Positions 21,658 to 29,870 of a DNA stretch of 31,746 nt are shown here, piece by piece (position 1 is the stretch's first letter; every line of letters begins with the position of its first letter). Below the pieces are notes generated by a model that searched no databases, was not told where the DNA came from, and saw only the letters and a list, made by a program, of their open reading frames with translations. This DNA is from JANXYW01 sp964458665 (GTDB taxonomy: Bacteria > Chloroflexota > Dehalococcoidia > DSTF01 > JACRBR01): the NCBI GenBank assembly GCA_964458665.1, contig CAYWOO010000107.1, positions 1 to 31,746 on the forward strand, in the 5' to 3' direction. The translations under genes were made by a program, and so were the position numbers.

Positions 21658-21685
21658 GCTAACAGCCAACCGCTATCAGCTAAGC
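21658..21685. repeat. GCTAACA-type heptamer array at the sdhE stop
   Basis: Units GCTAACA, GCCAACC, GCTATCA, GCTAAGC. The TAG stop of the sdhE-like gene (21680-21682) is part of the last unit. Minus-strand stops also occur at 21659, 21673 and 21676; these cover two of the three frames. Confidence 0.75.
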
Positions 21686-22585
21686 GCCGACAGGCGCGCC
21701 CGCCGCCAGCTTCTCCAGCAGCTTCTTCGTCGATACCACGTGGTGGTCCATCCGCATCTCCTTCGGCGGCACGCCGATGGCGAGGCCGATGAGCTGCGGC
21801 AGGTGGATGATCGGCAGGTCGATGTCGTGGCCCGTTACCTGCTTCGCCGCCGGCTGCTGAGCATCGAGGTTGAGGTGGCAGAGCGGGCACGGCGATACGA
21901 GCGCGTCCGCTCCGAGATCCTGCGCCTCGTGTATGTGATTGCCCGCCTGCGTGAGCGAGTTCTCGCGGTTGATGGTCAGGATCGGGAAGCCGCAGCACTT
22001 CTTCGAGCCCTCGTAGTCGACGACGGTCGCGCCGACGGCCTCGATCACCATCTCGAGGTAGTGATCGCGGTCCGGGTGCTCTTCCTTGCCGAGAATGGAA
22101 CTCGGCCGAAGGATGTAGCAGCCGTAGAACGGGCCGACACGCAGCCCCGTCAGTGGCCGCGTCACCATCTTCTTCAACCGGTCCAGCCCGAAGTCTTCCA
22201 CCAGCAGCCAGAGGAAGTTCTTGATGATCAGGCCCGGCTCGTAGTGCAGGCCCTCGTCCGCGAGGATCGCGTTCACCTTCGCGAGATACTCGGGCCGCTT
22301 TGTCAGTTTGTCCTGCACCATGCTCTCGATGCCCTGGCAGGTCGAGCAGATGTTCATCAGCGGCAACCCCAATTGCTGTGCCAACGCGAACGTTCGCGCA
22401 TTCAGGGCGTCGGCCATCTCCGGATTCTGCTCCTGGATCACGCCGGCGCCGGTGCACGTCGCTTGGTCCAATTCCACCAGTTCGATGCCAAGCTCTTTCG
22501 CCACGCGATTCGTCGCCAGATATAGCTCCGGCGCGGCGCCCTTCGACACGCAGCCGGGCCAGAACGCCCACTTCGAGTACTCCAT
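21680..22585 (-). CDS. CCG-domain succinate dehydrogenase subunit (SdhE / HdrB-like)
   Basis: A 301-residue protein with two cysteine-rich CCG domains, as in heterodisulfide reductase subunit B. The C-terminal domain is canonical: Cys156, Cys197-Cys198, Cys233-x2-Cys236. The N-terminal one is partial: Cys12, a single Cys44 in CTGAG, then Cys80-x2-Cys83. No membrane helices are present, so it cannot be a cytochrome b anchor. In non-classical (type E) complex II such a subunit replaces the anchor and is thought to contact membrane and quinone. It starts at an ATG overlapping the sdhB stop by one base (TGATG), and a terminator follows it. No small SdhF-like gene follows. Confidence 0.85.
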   Translation of the reverse strand: MEYSKWAFWPGCVSKGAAPELYLATNRVAKELGIELVELDQATCTGAGVIQEQNPEMADALNARTFALAQQLGLPLMNICSTCQGIESMVQDKLTKRPEYLAKVNAILADEGLHYEPGLIIKNFLWLLVEDFGLDRLKKMVTRPLTGLRVGPFYGCYILRPSSILGKEEHPDRDHYLEMVIEAVGATVVDYEGSKKCCGFPILTINRENSLTQAGNHIHEAQDLGADALVSPCPLCHLNLDAQQPAAKQVTGHDIDLPIIHLPQLIGLAIGVPPKEMRMDHHVVSTKKLLEKLAAGAPVGA

Positions 22586-23586
22586 CAGCCCGTTACCTCC
22601 GGCTTCTTCGGCTTTAGCGATGCGGCTTTTCTGACGACGTTCCGGACGCGGTCCATGCCCTTCATCTTGTGCGAGCCGGGGAACCCAGGCGGTATCGCCT
22701 GTCCGAGTGGGAGTTTGCCGGCGCGAAGCATCTTCAGCGCGCCCGGCATCTCTTTGAGCATTCGCGGCGCGTTGAACATGCCGACGGAGCCCGGCAGCAT
22801 CCACACTTCATTCAGCCGCCCGCCGTCTTCGATTGACTTGGTGAAGATGTTCGTGTGGCGCGCACCGGCGTTGTTCTTGATGCCGTTCTCCAGCGCCATC
22901 TCGCGCAGCTGCAGGATGCGGTTCATCGGCGCCACACCCTTCGGACACACTTCGACGCACATGTTGCAGCGCGTGCAATCCCAGATGCCGCCGTACTCGC
23001 TCAGCTTCTGTAGCCGGTCGTGCTCGTGGTCATCGCGCGGGTCCGCCACGACGCGATACGCCTTCGCCAGCGCTGCCGGCGCGATGAAGTTCCTGTCGAC
23101 TTCCAGCACGGTGCAGTCGCTCACGCAGGCGCCGCACATGATGCAGTTCATCGTGTGCGTCAGGTCGATCATCGTCTCGTTCGGCACGCGATACTCGGCG
23201 ACGGGCTCTGGCCCTTCTGGTTGCAGAAACGGCTCGACCTGCCGCATCTTCGACCAAAACGACTCCATGTCGTTCACGAGGTCCTTGATCACGGGCATGT
23301 TGCCCATCGGCTCGACGACCACCTCGTGGTCCTCGTCGCCACGCGTGAGCGCGAGCACTTTCGCGCGGCATGCCAGCCGCGCTTGACCGTCGATGCGCAT
23401 CGAGCAGGAACCGCAGATCGCGCTCCGGCACGAGCAGCGCAGCGCCAGCGATCCGTCCTCGTACTCGCGCACCTGGATCAGCGAGTCGAGCAGGGTGGCG
23501 TTGTCCGCCGTTTCGATCTCGTACTTGCTGTAGCCGGACTGCCCCGTCTCCGGGTTCGTCCGCTTCACCTTCAGCTTGACCTTCAT
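22585..23586 (-). CDS. sdhB: Succinate dehydrogenase iron-sulfur subunit, type E
   Basis: A 333-residue iron-sulfur subunit passing electrons from the flavoprotein. The [2Fe-2S] ligands are Cys53, Cys58, Cys61 and Cys73. The first [4Fe-4S] set is Cys148, Cys151, Cys154. In the second motif, Cys204-x2-Cys207-x2-Cys210-x3-Cys214-Pro, Cys207 is additional: classical SdhB has a hydrophobic residue there and binds [3Fe-4S]. The extra cysteine predicts a second [4Fe-4S] cluster, as described for archaeal type E enzymes. A C-terminal extension of about 80 residues (LKMLRAGKLPLGQ region) exceeds the usual 230-260 length and resembles HdrC-like ends. It lies between sdhA and the CCG gene. Confidence 0.92.
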   Translation of the reverse strand: MKVKLKVKRTNPETGQSGYSKYEIETADNATLLDSLIQVREYEDGSLALRCSCRSAICGSCSMRIDGQARLACRAKVLALTRGDEDHEVVVEPMGNMPVIKDLVNDMESFWSKMRQVEPFLQPEGPEPVAEYRVPNETMIDLTHTMNCIMCGACVSDCTVLEVDRNFIAPAALAKAYRVVADPRDDHEHDRLQKLSEYGGIWDCTRCNMCVEVCPKGVAPMNRILQLREMALENGIKNNAGARHTNIFTKSIEDGGRLNEVWMLPGSVGMFNAPRMLKEMPGALKMLRAGKLPLGQAIPPGFPGSHKMKGMDRVRNVVRKAASLKPKKPEVTG

Positions 23587-23618
23587 GTTCCGCTCCGTTT
23601 CGCCCGTGCTCTCGAACG

Positions 23619-23643
23619 GCTAACAGCTAACAGCCAACACCTA
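23619..23643. repeat. GCTAACA-type heptamer array between sdhA and sdhB
   Basis: Three units (GCTAACA, GCTAACA, GCCAACA) run into CCTA, which contains the sdhA TAG stop (23641-23643). Minus-strand stops are at 23620, 23627 and 23641, covering two frames. It occupies half of the 54-bp gap within the operon. Confidence 0.8.
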
Positions 23644-25341
23644 GTACTTTCGCTCTTGCGGCTGCCACTCCGTGATCGTCACCGGGATGTAGCTCATCTT
23701 CTCGCTGCCGTCTGGCTGTTTCGTCAGCACGATGTGCTTCAGGAAGTTCTCGTCATCGCGGTTCGGGAAGTCCAGCCGCGTGTGCGCACCGCGGCTCTCC
23801 TTCCGCTCGATCGCGCTCTTTGTGATCATCTCCGCGCAATCGATCATGTACCCCAGCTCGACGTGGAACAGCAGGTCGGTGTTGAACACCTTCCCCTTGT
23901 CCTCCACCCCGACCTTCTCGTACCGCGCGCGGATCTCTTTCAGCAGTTCCAACTGCTTCTCGAGCTTCTCCGGCGACCGGAACAGCCCCACGTTCGCGCT
24001 CATCTGCTCGCCCATGTCGCGCCGAATGCGCGCCACGCGGTCCCCCGTCTTCGGCCGGTCGAGGATCTCCTGGATCATCGCGCGGTCCTTCTCGACGACG
24101 TTCTCCGAGATCGGCTTGAACGCCTGGCTGCGTAGCCACGGCACGGCATGCTCCGCCGCGCGGCGCCCGAAGACGATCGTGTCCAGCAGCGAGTTCGCCC
24201 CAACGCGGTTCGCCCCGTGCACGCTTACGCACGCTGCCTCGCCGGCCGAGTAGAGGCCCGGCATCGGCGTCAGCCCGTCCACATCCGTCTTGATGCCGCC
24301 CATCGCGTAGTGCACGCCGGGCAGAATCGGCAGTAGCTCCTTGGTAATGTCGATGTTGACGAGGTCGCGCGCGATCTCGTAGATCTCTTCAAGGCGTTCC
24401 TTAATCAGGTCTTCGCCGAGATGCCGCATGTCGAGGAATACACAGCCGTCGACGCCGCGTCCCTCGTCGAGTTCCATCTGTTCGGCGCGCGACACAACAT
24501 CTCGCGATGCGAGCTCCATCATGTTCGGCGCGTACTTCGACATGAAGCGCTCACCGTCCTTGTTCAGCAGGTACGCACCCTCGCCGCGTGCACCCTCCGT
24601 GATCAGCACGCCCGTGCCTTTCAGCGTCGTCGGATGGATCTGGATCATCTCCATGTCCATGACCGGCGCGCCCGCACGATACGCCTGCGCGATGCCGTCG
24701 CCGGTACAGATCAGCGCGTTAGTTGATGGTTCGTACACGCGGCCGAGGCCGCCGGTGCAAACGATTGTCGCCTTCGCCGTGATCGCGTGCAGTTCGCCCG
24801 TGTGGATGTTCATCGCGACCGCGCCTCGGCACTGGCCCTCGTCGATGATCAGGCTTGTGACGAACCATTCTTCGTAGCTGCGGAGCGCCTGGAAGATGCT
24901 CGGCTTCATCAGCTGCTCGTACAACACGTGCAGCATGGCCTGTCCGGTGATGGCGCCGACGAAGAAGGTGCGCGCCTTACCCATGCCCCCGAAACGACGC
25001 ACTGCCATCTGCCCATCGGGCTTGCGGCTGAACACGACGCCCCAGTGCTCCATCTGGAGCACCTCGCGGCCGCCTTCCTGCGCCAGGATCGTGATCGCAT
25101 CCTGGTCGCCCAGGTAGTCGGACGCCTTCGCGGTCTCGTACGCGTGCTCTTCCCACGGCCCGCCGTCTTCGCCGATGCCGGGCCCGTTGACGCCGCCCTG
25201 TGCCGCGTTCGAGTGCGACCGCACAGGGTGCACCTTCGAGATCATCGCGACATCCGCGCCCATCTGCTGGGCCTGGATCGCCGCGCGCATGCCGGCCAAC
25301 CCGGCTCCGATGACAAGGACATCGTGTTCGTAGACAGCCAT
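23641..25341 (-). CDS. sdhA: Succinate dehydrogenase flavoprotein subunit
   Basis: A 566-residue flavoprotein that oxidises succinate to fumarate. The FAD-binding GxGxxG is in VIGAGLAGMRAA (about 10-21), and the covalent FAD histidine is expected in RSHSNAAQGG. Active-site segments HPTTLKGTGVLITEGARGEG, ASRDVVSRA and HYAMGGI are intact, and the C-terminal domain has the usual capping region. ATG 25341 is chosen because the dinucleotide fold begins just after it; AGGAAGG lies 12 nt upstream. The frame is open 34 codons further but has no family match there. It is the first gene of sdhA-sdhB-sdhE. Direction (succinate oxidation or fumarate reduction) cannot be told from sequence. Confidence 0.95.
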   Translation of the reverse strand: MAVYEHDVLVIGAGLAGMRAAIQAQQMGADVAMISKVHPVRSHSNAAQGGVNGPGIGEDGGPWEEHAYETAKASDYLGDQDAITILAQEGGREVLQMEHWGVVFSRKPDGQMAVRRFGGMGKARTFFVGAITGQAMLHVLYEQLMKPSIFQALRSYEEWFVTSLIIDEGQCRGAVAMNIHTGELHAITAKATIVCTGGLGRVYEPSTNALICTGDGIAQAYRAGAPVMDMEMIQIHPTTLKGTGVLITEGARGEGAYLLNKDGERFMSKYAPNMMELASRDVVSRAEQMELDEGRGVDGCVFLDMRHLGEDLIKERLEEIYEIARDLVNIDITKELLPILPGVHYAMGGIKTDVDGLTPMPGLYSAGEAACVSVHGANRVGANSLLDTIVFGRRAAEHAVPWLRSQAFKPISENVVEKDRAMIQEILDRPKTGDRVARIRRDMGEQMSANVGLFRSPEKLEKQLELLKEIRARYEKVGVEDKGKVFNTDLLFHVELGYMIDCAEMITKSAIERKESRGAHTRLDFPNRDDENFLKHIVLTKQPDGSEKMSYIPVTITEWQPQERKY

Positions 25342-25605
25342 GAGTCGTCTACACCTTCCTACTTGCGGTGGGTGCCTGAACAGGTACTTGCAAGCGCCGC
25401 AGTCTGCGGCAGAGAGTGTGATGAGTGGCCGCAGAAGCGCCACGGAGAGCGCCGGCCAGGGGCATCGAGAGGCTGCGGTGCCGGGGGCGGAATCGTGAGA
25501 TGTCTATCCCCTCCAGAGGCAATCGCACCGTATCACGGTCCGGAATTAGACTCAAACAGGGTGCAGCCAAGCCAGAGTGCCTTGTCGAGTCGAGCCGGTA
25601 AGGAG
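25342..25605. other. Divergent intergenic region, sdhA / AbrB-PIN
   Basis: No gene supported. On the minus strand TTGAGT and TACGGT, about 17 bp apart (25526-25554), form a weak promoter candidate for sdhA with a long leader. A short inverted repeat ACCGT/ACGGT (25527-25539) overlaps it and could be an operator. Nothing else stands out. Confidence 0.35.
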
Positions 25606-25611
25606 TACAAT
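25582..25611 (+). promoter_or_regulatory. Candidate promoter of the AbrB/PIN pair
   Basis: TTGTCG (25582-25587) and TACAAT (25606-25611) with an 18-bp spacer, 31 nt before the antitoxin ATG. A strong GGAGG (25632-25636) lies 6 nt before that ATG. Confidence 0.5.
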
Positions 25612-25642
25612 TGTGTGTAAGGATGACAAACGGAGGTAAGGA

Positions 25643-25927
25643 ATGCGAAGCACGACAGCGAAGGTCACGTCAAAGGGTCAGATCACCATACCAGCGGAGA
25701 TCCGCGCCGCACTCGCCGTCGCGCCGGGCGATCGCGTGTCGTTCGTGCTGGAGGACGGCCGCGTTCGCGTCGAGCGCGAACAGAGCTGGGTGGAACGCAC
25801 CGCCGGCATGTTCAAAGATCGCGCGATCTATCCACCGCCGACCGCGAAAGAATTGCGGGAGATGGCGGAGCAAGCCGTCGCGGATGAAGTGATAGAGAGC
25901 ATGAACCGTGACGCTCCCTCTTCTTGA
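25643..25927 (+). CDS. AbrB/MazE-type antitoxin
   Basis: A 94-residue protein. Residues about 5-45 form a SpoVT/AbrB swapped-hairpin DNA-binding domain (AKVTSKGQITIPAEIRAAL, then GDRVSFVLEDGRVRVE). The C-terminal half is helical and would bind and neutralise the toxin. The GGAGG 6 nt upstream fixes the start. It overlaps the PIN gene by 20 bp on the same strand, the usual VapB-VapC order. It is expected to repress its own promoter, possibly with the toxin. Confidence 0.9.
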   Translation: MRSTTAKVTSKGQITIPAEIRAALAVAPGDRVSFVLEDGRVRVEREQSWVERTAGMFKDRAIYPPPTAKELREMAEQAVADEVIESMNRDAPSS

Positions 25928-26315
25928 TACGAACGTTGTTCTGCGGCACCTGCTGCAAGACCACCCCGACCACTCGCCTCGCGCGACTGCGTTGTTTGCG
26001 AGGATCGGTGCTGGGGAACTGACCGCCCACATATCGAGCACGGTTCTGACCGAAACGGTGTTTACACTCGAGCGGGGATACAAGCTTGGTAAGCCGGCAA
26101 TTTGCGATGCGATGCGGGCGCTGCTCGATGAACCGAACCTCGTCCTGGCTGCGAAGGCACGCTGGCACCGCGTGTTCGATATCTACATAGACCGCCGCGT
26201 GTCGCTCGGCGACGCTCAGCAGATCGAAACCATGGAGCACATGGGCCTGAGCGAAATCATTTCCTTCGACAAAGACTTCGACGGCCTGCCAAGCATCACG
26301 CGCATCGAGCCGTAG
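25908..26315 (+). CDS. PIN-domain toxin (VapC family)
   Basis: A 135-residue PIN-domain ribonuclease toxin. The acidic metal-binding residues are present: Asp7 (LLDTN), Glu49 (LTETVF), Asp102 (SLGDAQQ) and Asp121/Asp123 (SFDKDFD). Known VapC toxins cut tRNA or rRNA and stop translation; the target here cannot be told. The GTG start lies within the antitoxin's last codons, so translation is coupled. In contrast to the decayed copy at 3970, this toxin looks intact and the pair is probably functional. Confidence 0.9.
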   Translation: MTLPLLDTNVVLRHLLQDHPDHSPRATALFARIGAGELTAHISSTVLTETVFTLERGYKLGKPAICDAMRALLDEPNLVLAAKARWHRVFDIYIDRRVSLGDAQQIETMEHMGLSEIISFDKDFDGLPSITRIEP

Positions 26316-26329
26316 TCCGCGGTTCCCGA

Positions 26330-27145
26330 TCACTTCCGCATTGGCGTGTGCGTGCGGAACGGCGGCGGCTGCTTCGGCCACGGCCGCCCTGTCGTCAGTC
26401 CGCCATCAACGACGATCGCCTGGCCCGTGACAAACGTCGACTCGTCGCTCGCCAGCCATAACGCCGCTTGGGCGATATCGATCGCCTCGCCGGCGCGCGG
26501 TATCGGCTGGTAGCGCGTGAAGGCGGCCTTCACGGCGTCCTCCGCCTGTGGGGTGTTCGGAACGCCGCTCAACACCATCGGCGTCACCGTCGCACCCGGG
26601 CAGATCGCGTTGACGCGGATGCTGTGCTCGGCCAGCTCCAGCGCCACCGACTTCGTGAGCTGGATCACCGCTGCCTTCGCCGTCGCGTAGATGTGCGGCC
26701 CGTCGCCGGCGATGATGCCCGCGACGCTCGACGTGCTGATGATGCTTCCCGAACCCTGCGCCTTCATCACCGGCGAGGCGTACTTCATTCCGAGGAACAC
26801 GCTCCGAAGCAGCACCTGCATCGTCAGCTCGTACTCATCGACGGGGATGTCCTCGACCGGCCCCACGGTACCCAGGATTCCCGCGTTGTTGAACATGCAG
26901 TCCAGTCGCCCGAACGCGGTCACCGCGCGAGCGACCGCGTCACGCACGTCGTCTTCGCGCGTGACATCCGCGTGCTGGTACACCGCCGAAGCGCCCAGTT
27001 CGGTCGCAAGCGCCAGACCGCGCGCGTCCTGGATGTCCGCGACGACGACGCGCGCGCCCTCCGCGACGAACAGCCGCGCCGTCGCCTCGCCGATGCCACT
27101 CGCGCCACCCGTGATTACGGCGACCTTGCCGTCGAGTCGTCCCAT
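26330..27145 (-). CDS. SDR family oxidoreductase
   Basis: A 271-residue classical short-chain dehydrogenase/reductase. The NAD(P)-binding TGGASGIG lies at about 12-19. Asp37 after the second strand (VVVADIQ) suggests NAD preference. NNAG is at about 86-89, and the catalytic Ser (STSSVAG), Tyr153 and Lys157 (YATAK) are present. The structural Asn of the tetrad, usually in a VNL segment, is replaced (VLLRSVF). The ATG has GGAGG 7-8 nt upstream. A close paralogue begins beyond the right end of the window (31608-31746), with a very similar C-terminus. The substrate is unknown. Confidence 0.88.
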   Translation of the reverse strand: MGRLDGKVAVITGGASGIGEATARLFVAEGARVVVADIQDARGLALATELGASAVYQHADVTREDDVRDAVARAVTAFGRLDCMFNNAGILGTVGPVEDIPVDEYELTMQVLLRSVFLGMKYASPVMKAQGSGSIISTSSVAGIIAGDGPHIYATAKAAVIQLTKSVALELAEHSIRVNAICPGATVTPMVLSGVPNTPQAEDAVKAAFTRYQPIPRAGEAIDIAQAALWLASDESTFVTGQAIVVDGGLTTGRPWPKQPPPFRTHTPMRK

Positions 27146-27268
27146 GCCTACGCCTCCCGTCTCGCTTGTCAACGGCCGCATCGTAACCGTGCGAGACGGC
27201 AGCGCATAGCTGCCACGCCGCGTCAACAGGCTATTGATCTCTCCGGCGCGGCGTCGCACAATCTCGTC

Positions 27269-28183
27269 ATGGTTGACGATCTGCTCGCCTACTACGCTAC
27301 GCCCGGACCGTTCACCACACTCGGGCCGTTCGCCGAACAGGTCGATGCGCTGACCAACGACATCGGTGCGCTCGCCCACACAGTGCAGATGCTCCTCATC
27401 CACCGATTCTGGGCAAACGCCTACAAGTTCGAAGTGACGCCGGAGCGCGACAAGGAGCAGGGACTCCACGGCGCGGAGGCGATGCTCGCGCAGGCTCTGA
27501 AGCTCGGCCCCGCGCGAATCGGCGAAAGCCGCCTGCCCGACAAGCGCGTCATTGGTAACTGCCGCCACTTTTCGACGATGCTGTGTGCGTTCCTGCGACG
27601 CAAGAACATCCCCGCGCGCGCCCGCTGCGGCTTCTCAACGTACTTCGAGGCCGGCAAGTACGTCGACCACTGGGTCTGTGAGTACTGGAACACCGGCGAA
27701 GCGCGCTGGGTGCAAGTCGATGCCCAACTCGACGGTCTCCAGGTCGCCGTCATCAAACCCGACTTCGATCCGCTCGACGTGCCGCGCGATCGCTTCCTCG
27801 TCGCCGGCGACGTCTGGCACCAGATCCGCGCTGGCACGATCGATCCACAGCGCTGCGGAATCGCCGACATGTCGGGCGACTGGTTCGTTCGGGGCGATCT
27901 CTCGCTCGACGTCGCTGCGCTGCAGAAGGTCGAGCTGTTGCCGTGGGAACCCTTCGGTATCGCCAAGGCCCCACAGTCCACGATCCCCGACACGCCCGAA
28001 CTGCTCGCGCTGGTCGATCACGTTGCTGCGCTTACAGTTCGCGGAGATGCGGCCGCCATCACCGAGCTACTCGACATCGCCGAAACGGACGAGCGCCTCC
28101 GCCCGCCAGGCGCCACGATCGAAGCGGCACACCAGGCCGATCTCACCGGCCCCACGACCGGCAACCCGATCATCATCGCATAG
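27269..28183 (+). CDS. Transglutaminase-like superfamily protein
   Basis: A 304-residue soluble protein with a transglutaminase/cysteine-protease core. The triad is visible as Cys98 (GNCRHFSTML), His134 (VDHWVCEYW) and Asp151 (WVQVDAQLD). Bacterial members are mostly hydrolases of unknown substrate. There is no signal peptide, so it acts in the cytoplasm. A much longer upstream frame is an antisense shadow of the SDR. ATG 27269 fits the protein start; CACAAT 6 nt before it is a weak -10 candidate in leaderless position. It diverges from the SDR across a 123-bp gap. Confidence 0.75.
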   Translation: MVDDLLAYYATPGPFTTLGPFAEQVDALTNDIGALAHTVQMLLIHRFWANAYKFEVTPERDKEQGLHGAEAMLAQALKLGPARIGESRLPDKRVIGNCRHFSTMLCAFLRRKNIPARARCGFSTYFEAGKYVDHWVCEYWNTGEARWVQVDAQLDGLQVAVIKPDFDPLDVPRDRFLVAGDVWHQIRAGTIDPQRCGIADMSGDWFVRGDLSLDVAALQKVELLPWEPFGIAKAPQSTIPDTPELLALVDHVAALTVRGDAAAITELLDIAETDERLRPPGATIEAAHQADLTGPTTGNPIIIA

Positions 28184-28200
28184 CCGACTTCGACGCTCGA

Positions 28201-28257
28201 TCCCGCCTCCCGTTTCCCGCTTGTCGCATCCATCTCGCCTCCCGCATCCTCCGTCCC
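28201..28257 (+). repeat. TCCCGCx-type heptamer array upstream of the amidohydrolase
   Basis: Pyrimidine-rich 7-bp units, TCCCGCC, TCCCGTT, TCCCGCT, TGTCGCA, then less regular units to 28257. It matches in style the array at 4599-4626 and, like it, ends directly before a -10. Confidence 0.6.
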
Positions 28258-28258
28258 G

Positions 28259-28264
28259 TACCAT
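28259..28264 (+). promoter_or_regulatory. Candidate -10 of the amidohydrolase gene, leaderless position
   Basis: TACCAT lies 6 nt before the GTG start, the same geometry as polA. There is no Shine-Dalgarno. Match to consensus is 4 of 6. Confidence 0.4.
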
Positions 28265-28270
28265 CCCACT

Positions 28271-29803
28271 GTGAGACGAAAGAAGACCCACGCCGAGCTG
28301 CCGCTCCTCCTGCCGTTCATCCCCGGCCAGGCAAGCAACGGCGAGTTCGTGCCGCGCGCCCGGACACGGCAGCACATTGAGGCCGAAGCGCGCGCGCTCG
28401 AGATGGCGGAGCACATCGCATGGCGGCGCGGCATCGATCGCCGGCGATTCCTGCAGGGCGCCGGTGGCATCGCCGTGACGCTCGCCGCGATTAACCTCGC
28501 CGGCTGCGACGGCGGCGATAAGAAGACGCTGCCGCCCGGAGTCACCGCCGGCGCGACCTACGACGTGCCGCCCGACGCCGATCCGGACGCCGTGTGCGCA
28601 AAGCTCGACGGCGACGAGTTCATCTTCGACGTGCAGACGCATCACGTCGATCCGATGGGACCGTGGGTGAAGGAGAGCCCGGCCAGCGCCGCATTCTTTC
28701 GCCGCTTCCTCCCGGGCGATCCGTCCTGTAGCGAGGCGGACCATCTCGACTGCCTCAGCCGCTACTACTACGCCCACGACATCTTCCTGGAAAGCGACAC
28801 CAGCATCGCCGTGCTTTCGGACACGCCCTCAGGCGACGCAGGCGATCCGCTGAGCTTCGACGAGATGAAGCGCACGCGCGACATCATCGGCCAGCTCTCG
28901 CCGAAGGACAACGGCCGCCTTCGTCTGCACAGCGTCGTCGTGCCGAACGACACGCCCGGCGTACAGTACGCGCTCGACCGCATGCAGGCGCGCGCCGAGG
29001 CGATGGACGTCGCGGCGTGGAAGATCTACACGCCATGGGGGCCGAATGGGAAGGGATGGTTCCTCGACGATCCCGTGTTCGGCATTCCGATCATCGAGAA
29101 GGCGCGCAGCGTCGGCGTCAAGACGATCTGCGCGCACAAGGGGCTGCCGCTGTTCGGCTTCGAGCGTGAGAAAGCCTCGCCGCGCGACATCGGCGTTGTC
29201 GCGAAGGCCTACCCCGATATGAATTTCGTCGTCTACCACTCCGGGTGGTATCCAGGCACGCGCGAGGGTGCGTACGACGCCGAGAAAGCCGAACTCGGCG
29301 TCAACTCGCTCGTGAAGAGTCTGCTCGACAATGGCGTCAAGCCGAACGCGAACGTCTACGCCGAAATGGGCTCGACGTGGCGCAACTTGATGAGCGATAC
29401 GACGCAGGCCGCGCATGTCCTGGGCAAGCTGCTGAAGTACTGCGGCGAGGACAATCTCCTCTGGGGCACGGACTGCATCTGGACCGGATCGCCACAGCCG
29501 CAGATCGCCGCCTTCCGTGCCTTCAAGATGGATGCGCAGTTCGCGCAGCAGTACGGTTATCCGATGCTCACGGACGATGTGAAGCGCAAAGTCTTCGGCC
29601 TCAACGCCGCGCGCCTCTACGGCGTCGATCCCGTGGCCCAGAAGTGCAAGATCGAGAAGGACGAAGTCGACAAGCTCCGCTCGACGTGGCTCGACGTCGA
29701 TGGTGCCACACACGAGCCGCGCTACGCCTCCCGTGGCCCCACGGACCGAGTCGGCATGCAGCGGTGGTTCGCCCAACACGGCGGCCGTTGGCAGCTCGGT
29801 TAG
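28271..29803 (+). CDS. Tat-exported lipoprotein amidohydrolase (amidohydrolase_2 fold)
   Basis: A 510-residue metal-dependent hydrolase or decarboxylase of the amidohydrolase 2 class. After a long 50-residue N-terminal stretch comes a Tat-type motif RRRFLQG (57-63), a hydrophobic segment and a lipobox LAGC with Cys79, so it is probably an exported lipoprotein. Candidate metal ligands are in FDVQTHHVDP (about 119-128), ICAHKG, VYHSGW and the Asp of LLWGTDCIW. The GTG start is supported by a -10 at leaderless distance. Having about 50 residues before the twin Arg is unusual; an internal start is possible, though MAEHIAWRRG near residue 45 lacks a Shine-Dalgarno. The substrate is unknown. Confidence 0.8.
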   Translation: MRRKKTHAELPLLLPFIPGQASNGEFVPRARTRQHIEAEARALEMAEHIAWRRGIDRRRFLQGAGGIAVTLAAINLAGCDGGDKKTLPPGVTAGATYDVPPDADPDAVCAKLDGDEFIFDVQTHHVDPMGPWVKESPASAAFFRRFLPGDPSCSEADHLDCLSRYYYAHDIFLESDTSIAVLSDTPSGDAGDPLSFDEMKRTRDIIGQLSPKDNGRLRLHSVVVPNDTPGVQYALDRMQARAEAMDVAAWKIYTPWGPNGKGWFLDDPVFGIPIIEKARSVGVKTICAHKGLPLFGFEREKASPRDIGVVAKAYPDMNFVVYHSGWYPGTREGAYDAEKAELGVNSLVKSLLDNGVKPNANVYAEMGSTWRNLMSDTTQAAHVLGKLLKYCGEDNLLWGTDCIWTGSPQPQIAAFRAFKMDAQFAQQYGYPMLTDDVKRKVFGLNAARLYGVDPVAQKCKIEKDEVDKLRSTWLDVDGATHEPRYASRGPTDRVGMQRWFAQHGGRWQLG

Positions 29804-29870
29804 GAGCGCAACGCGACATAACGCGCACTCAGATCTACGCTGTGCCCGGCATCCGGCCGATCATAACGGC

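Noticed and set aside
21114..22525. Plus-strand frames opposite the DUF2283 and sdhE genes
   Set aside because: Arg/His-rich translations typical of antisense frames, without start signals.
25342..25443. 34-residue N-terminal extension of SdhA
   Set aside because: The FAD-binding fold begins right after ATG 25341; the extension has no family match and no better start signal.
26468..27268. 267-codon upstream extension of the transglutaminase-like frame
   Set aside because: It runs antisense through the whole SDR gene; the protein similarity begins only after ATG 27269.
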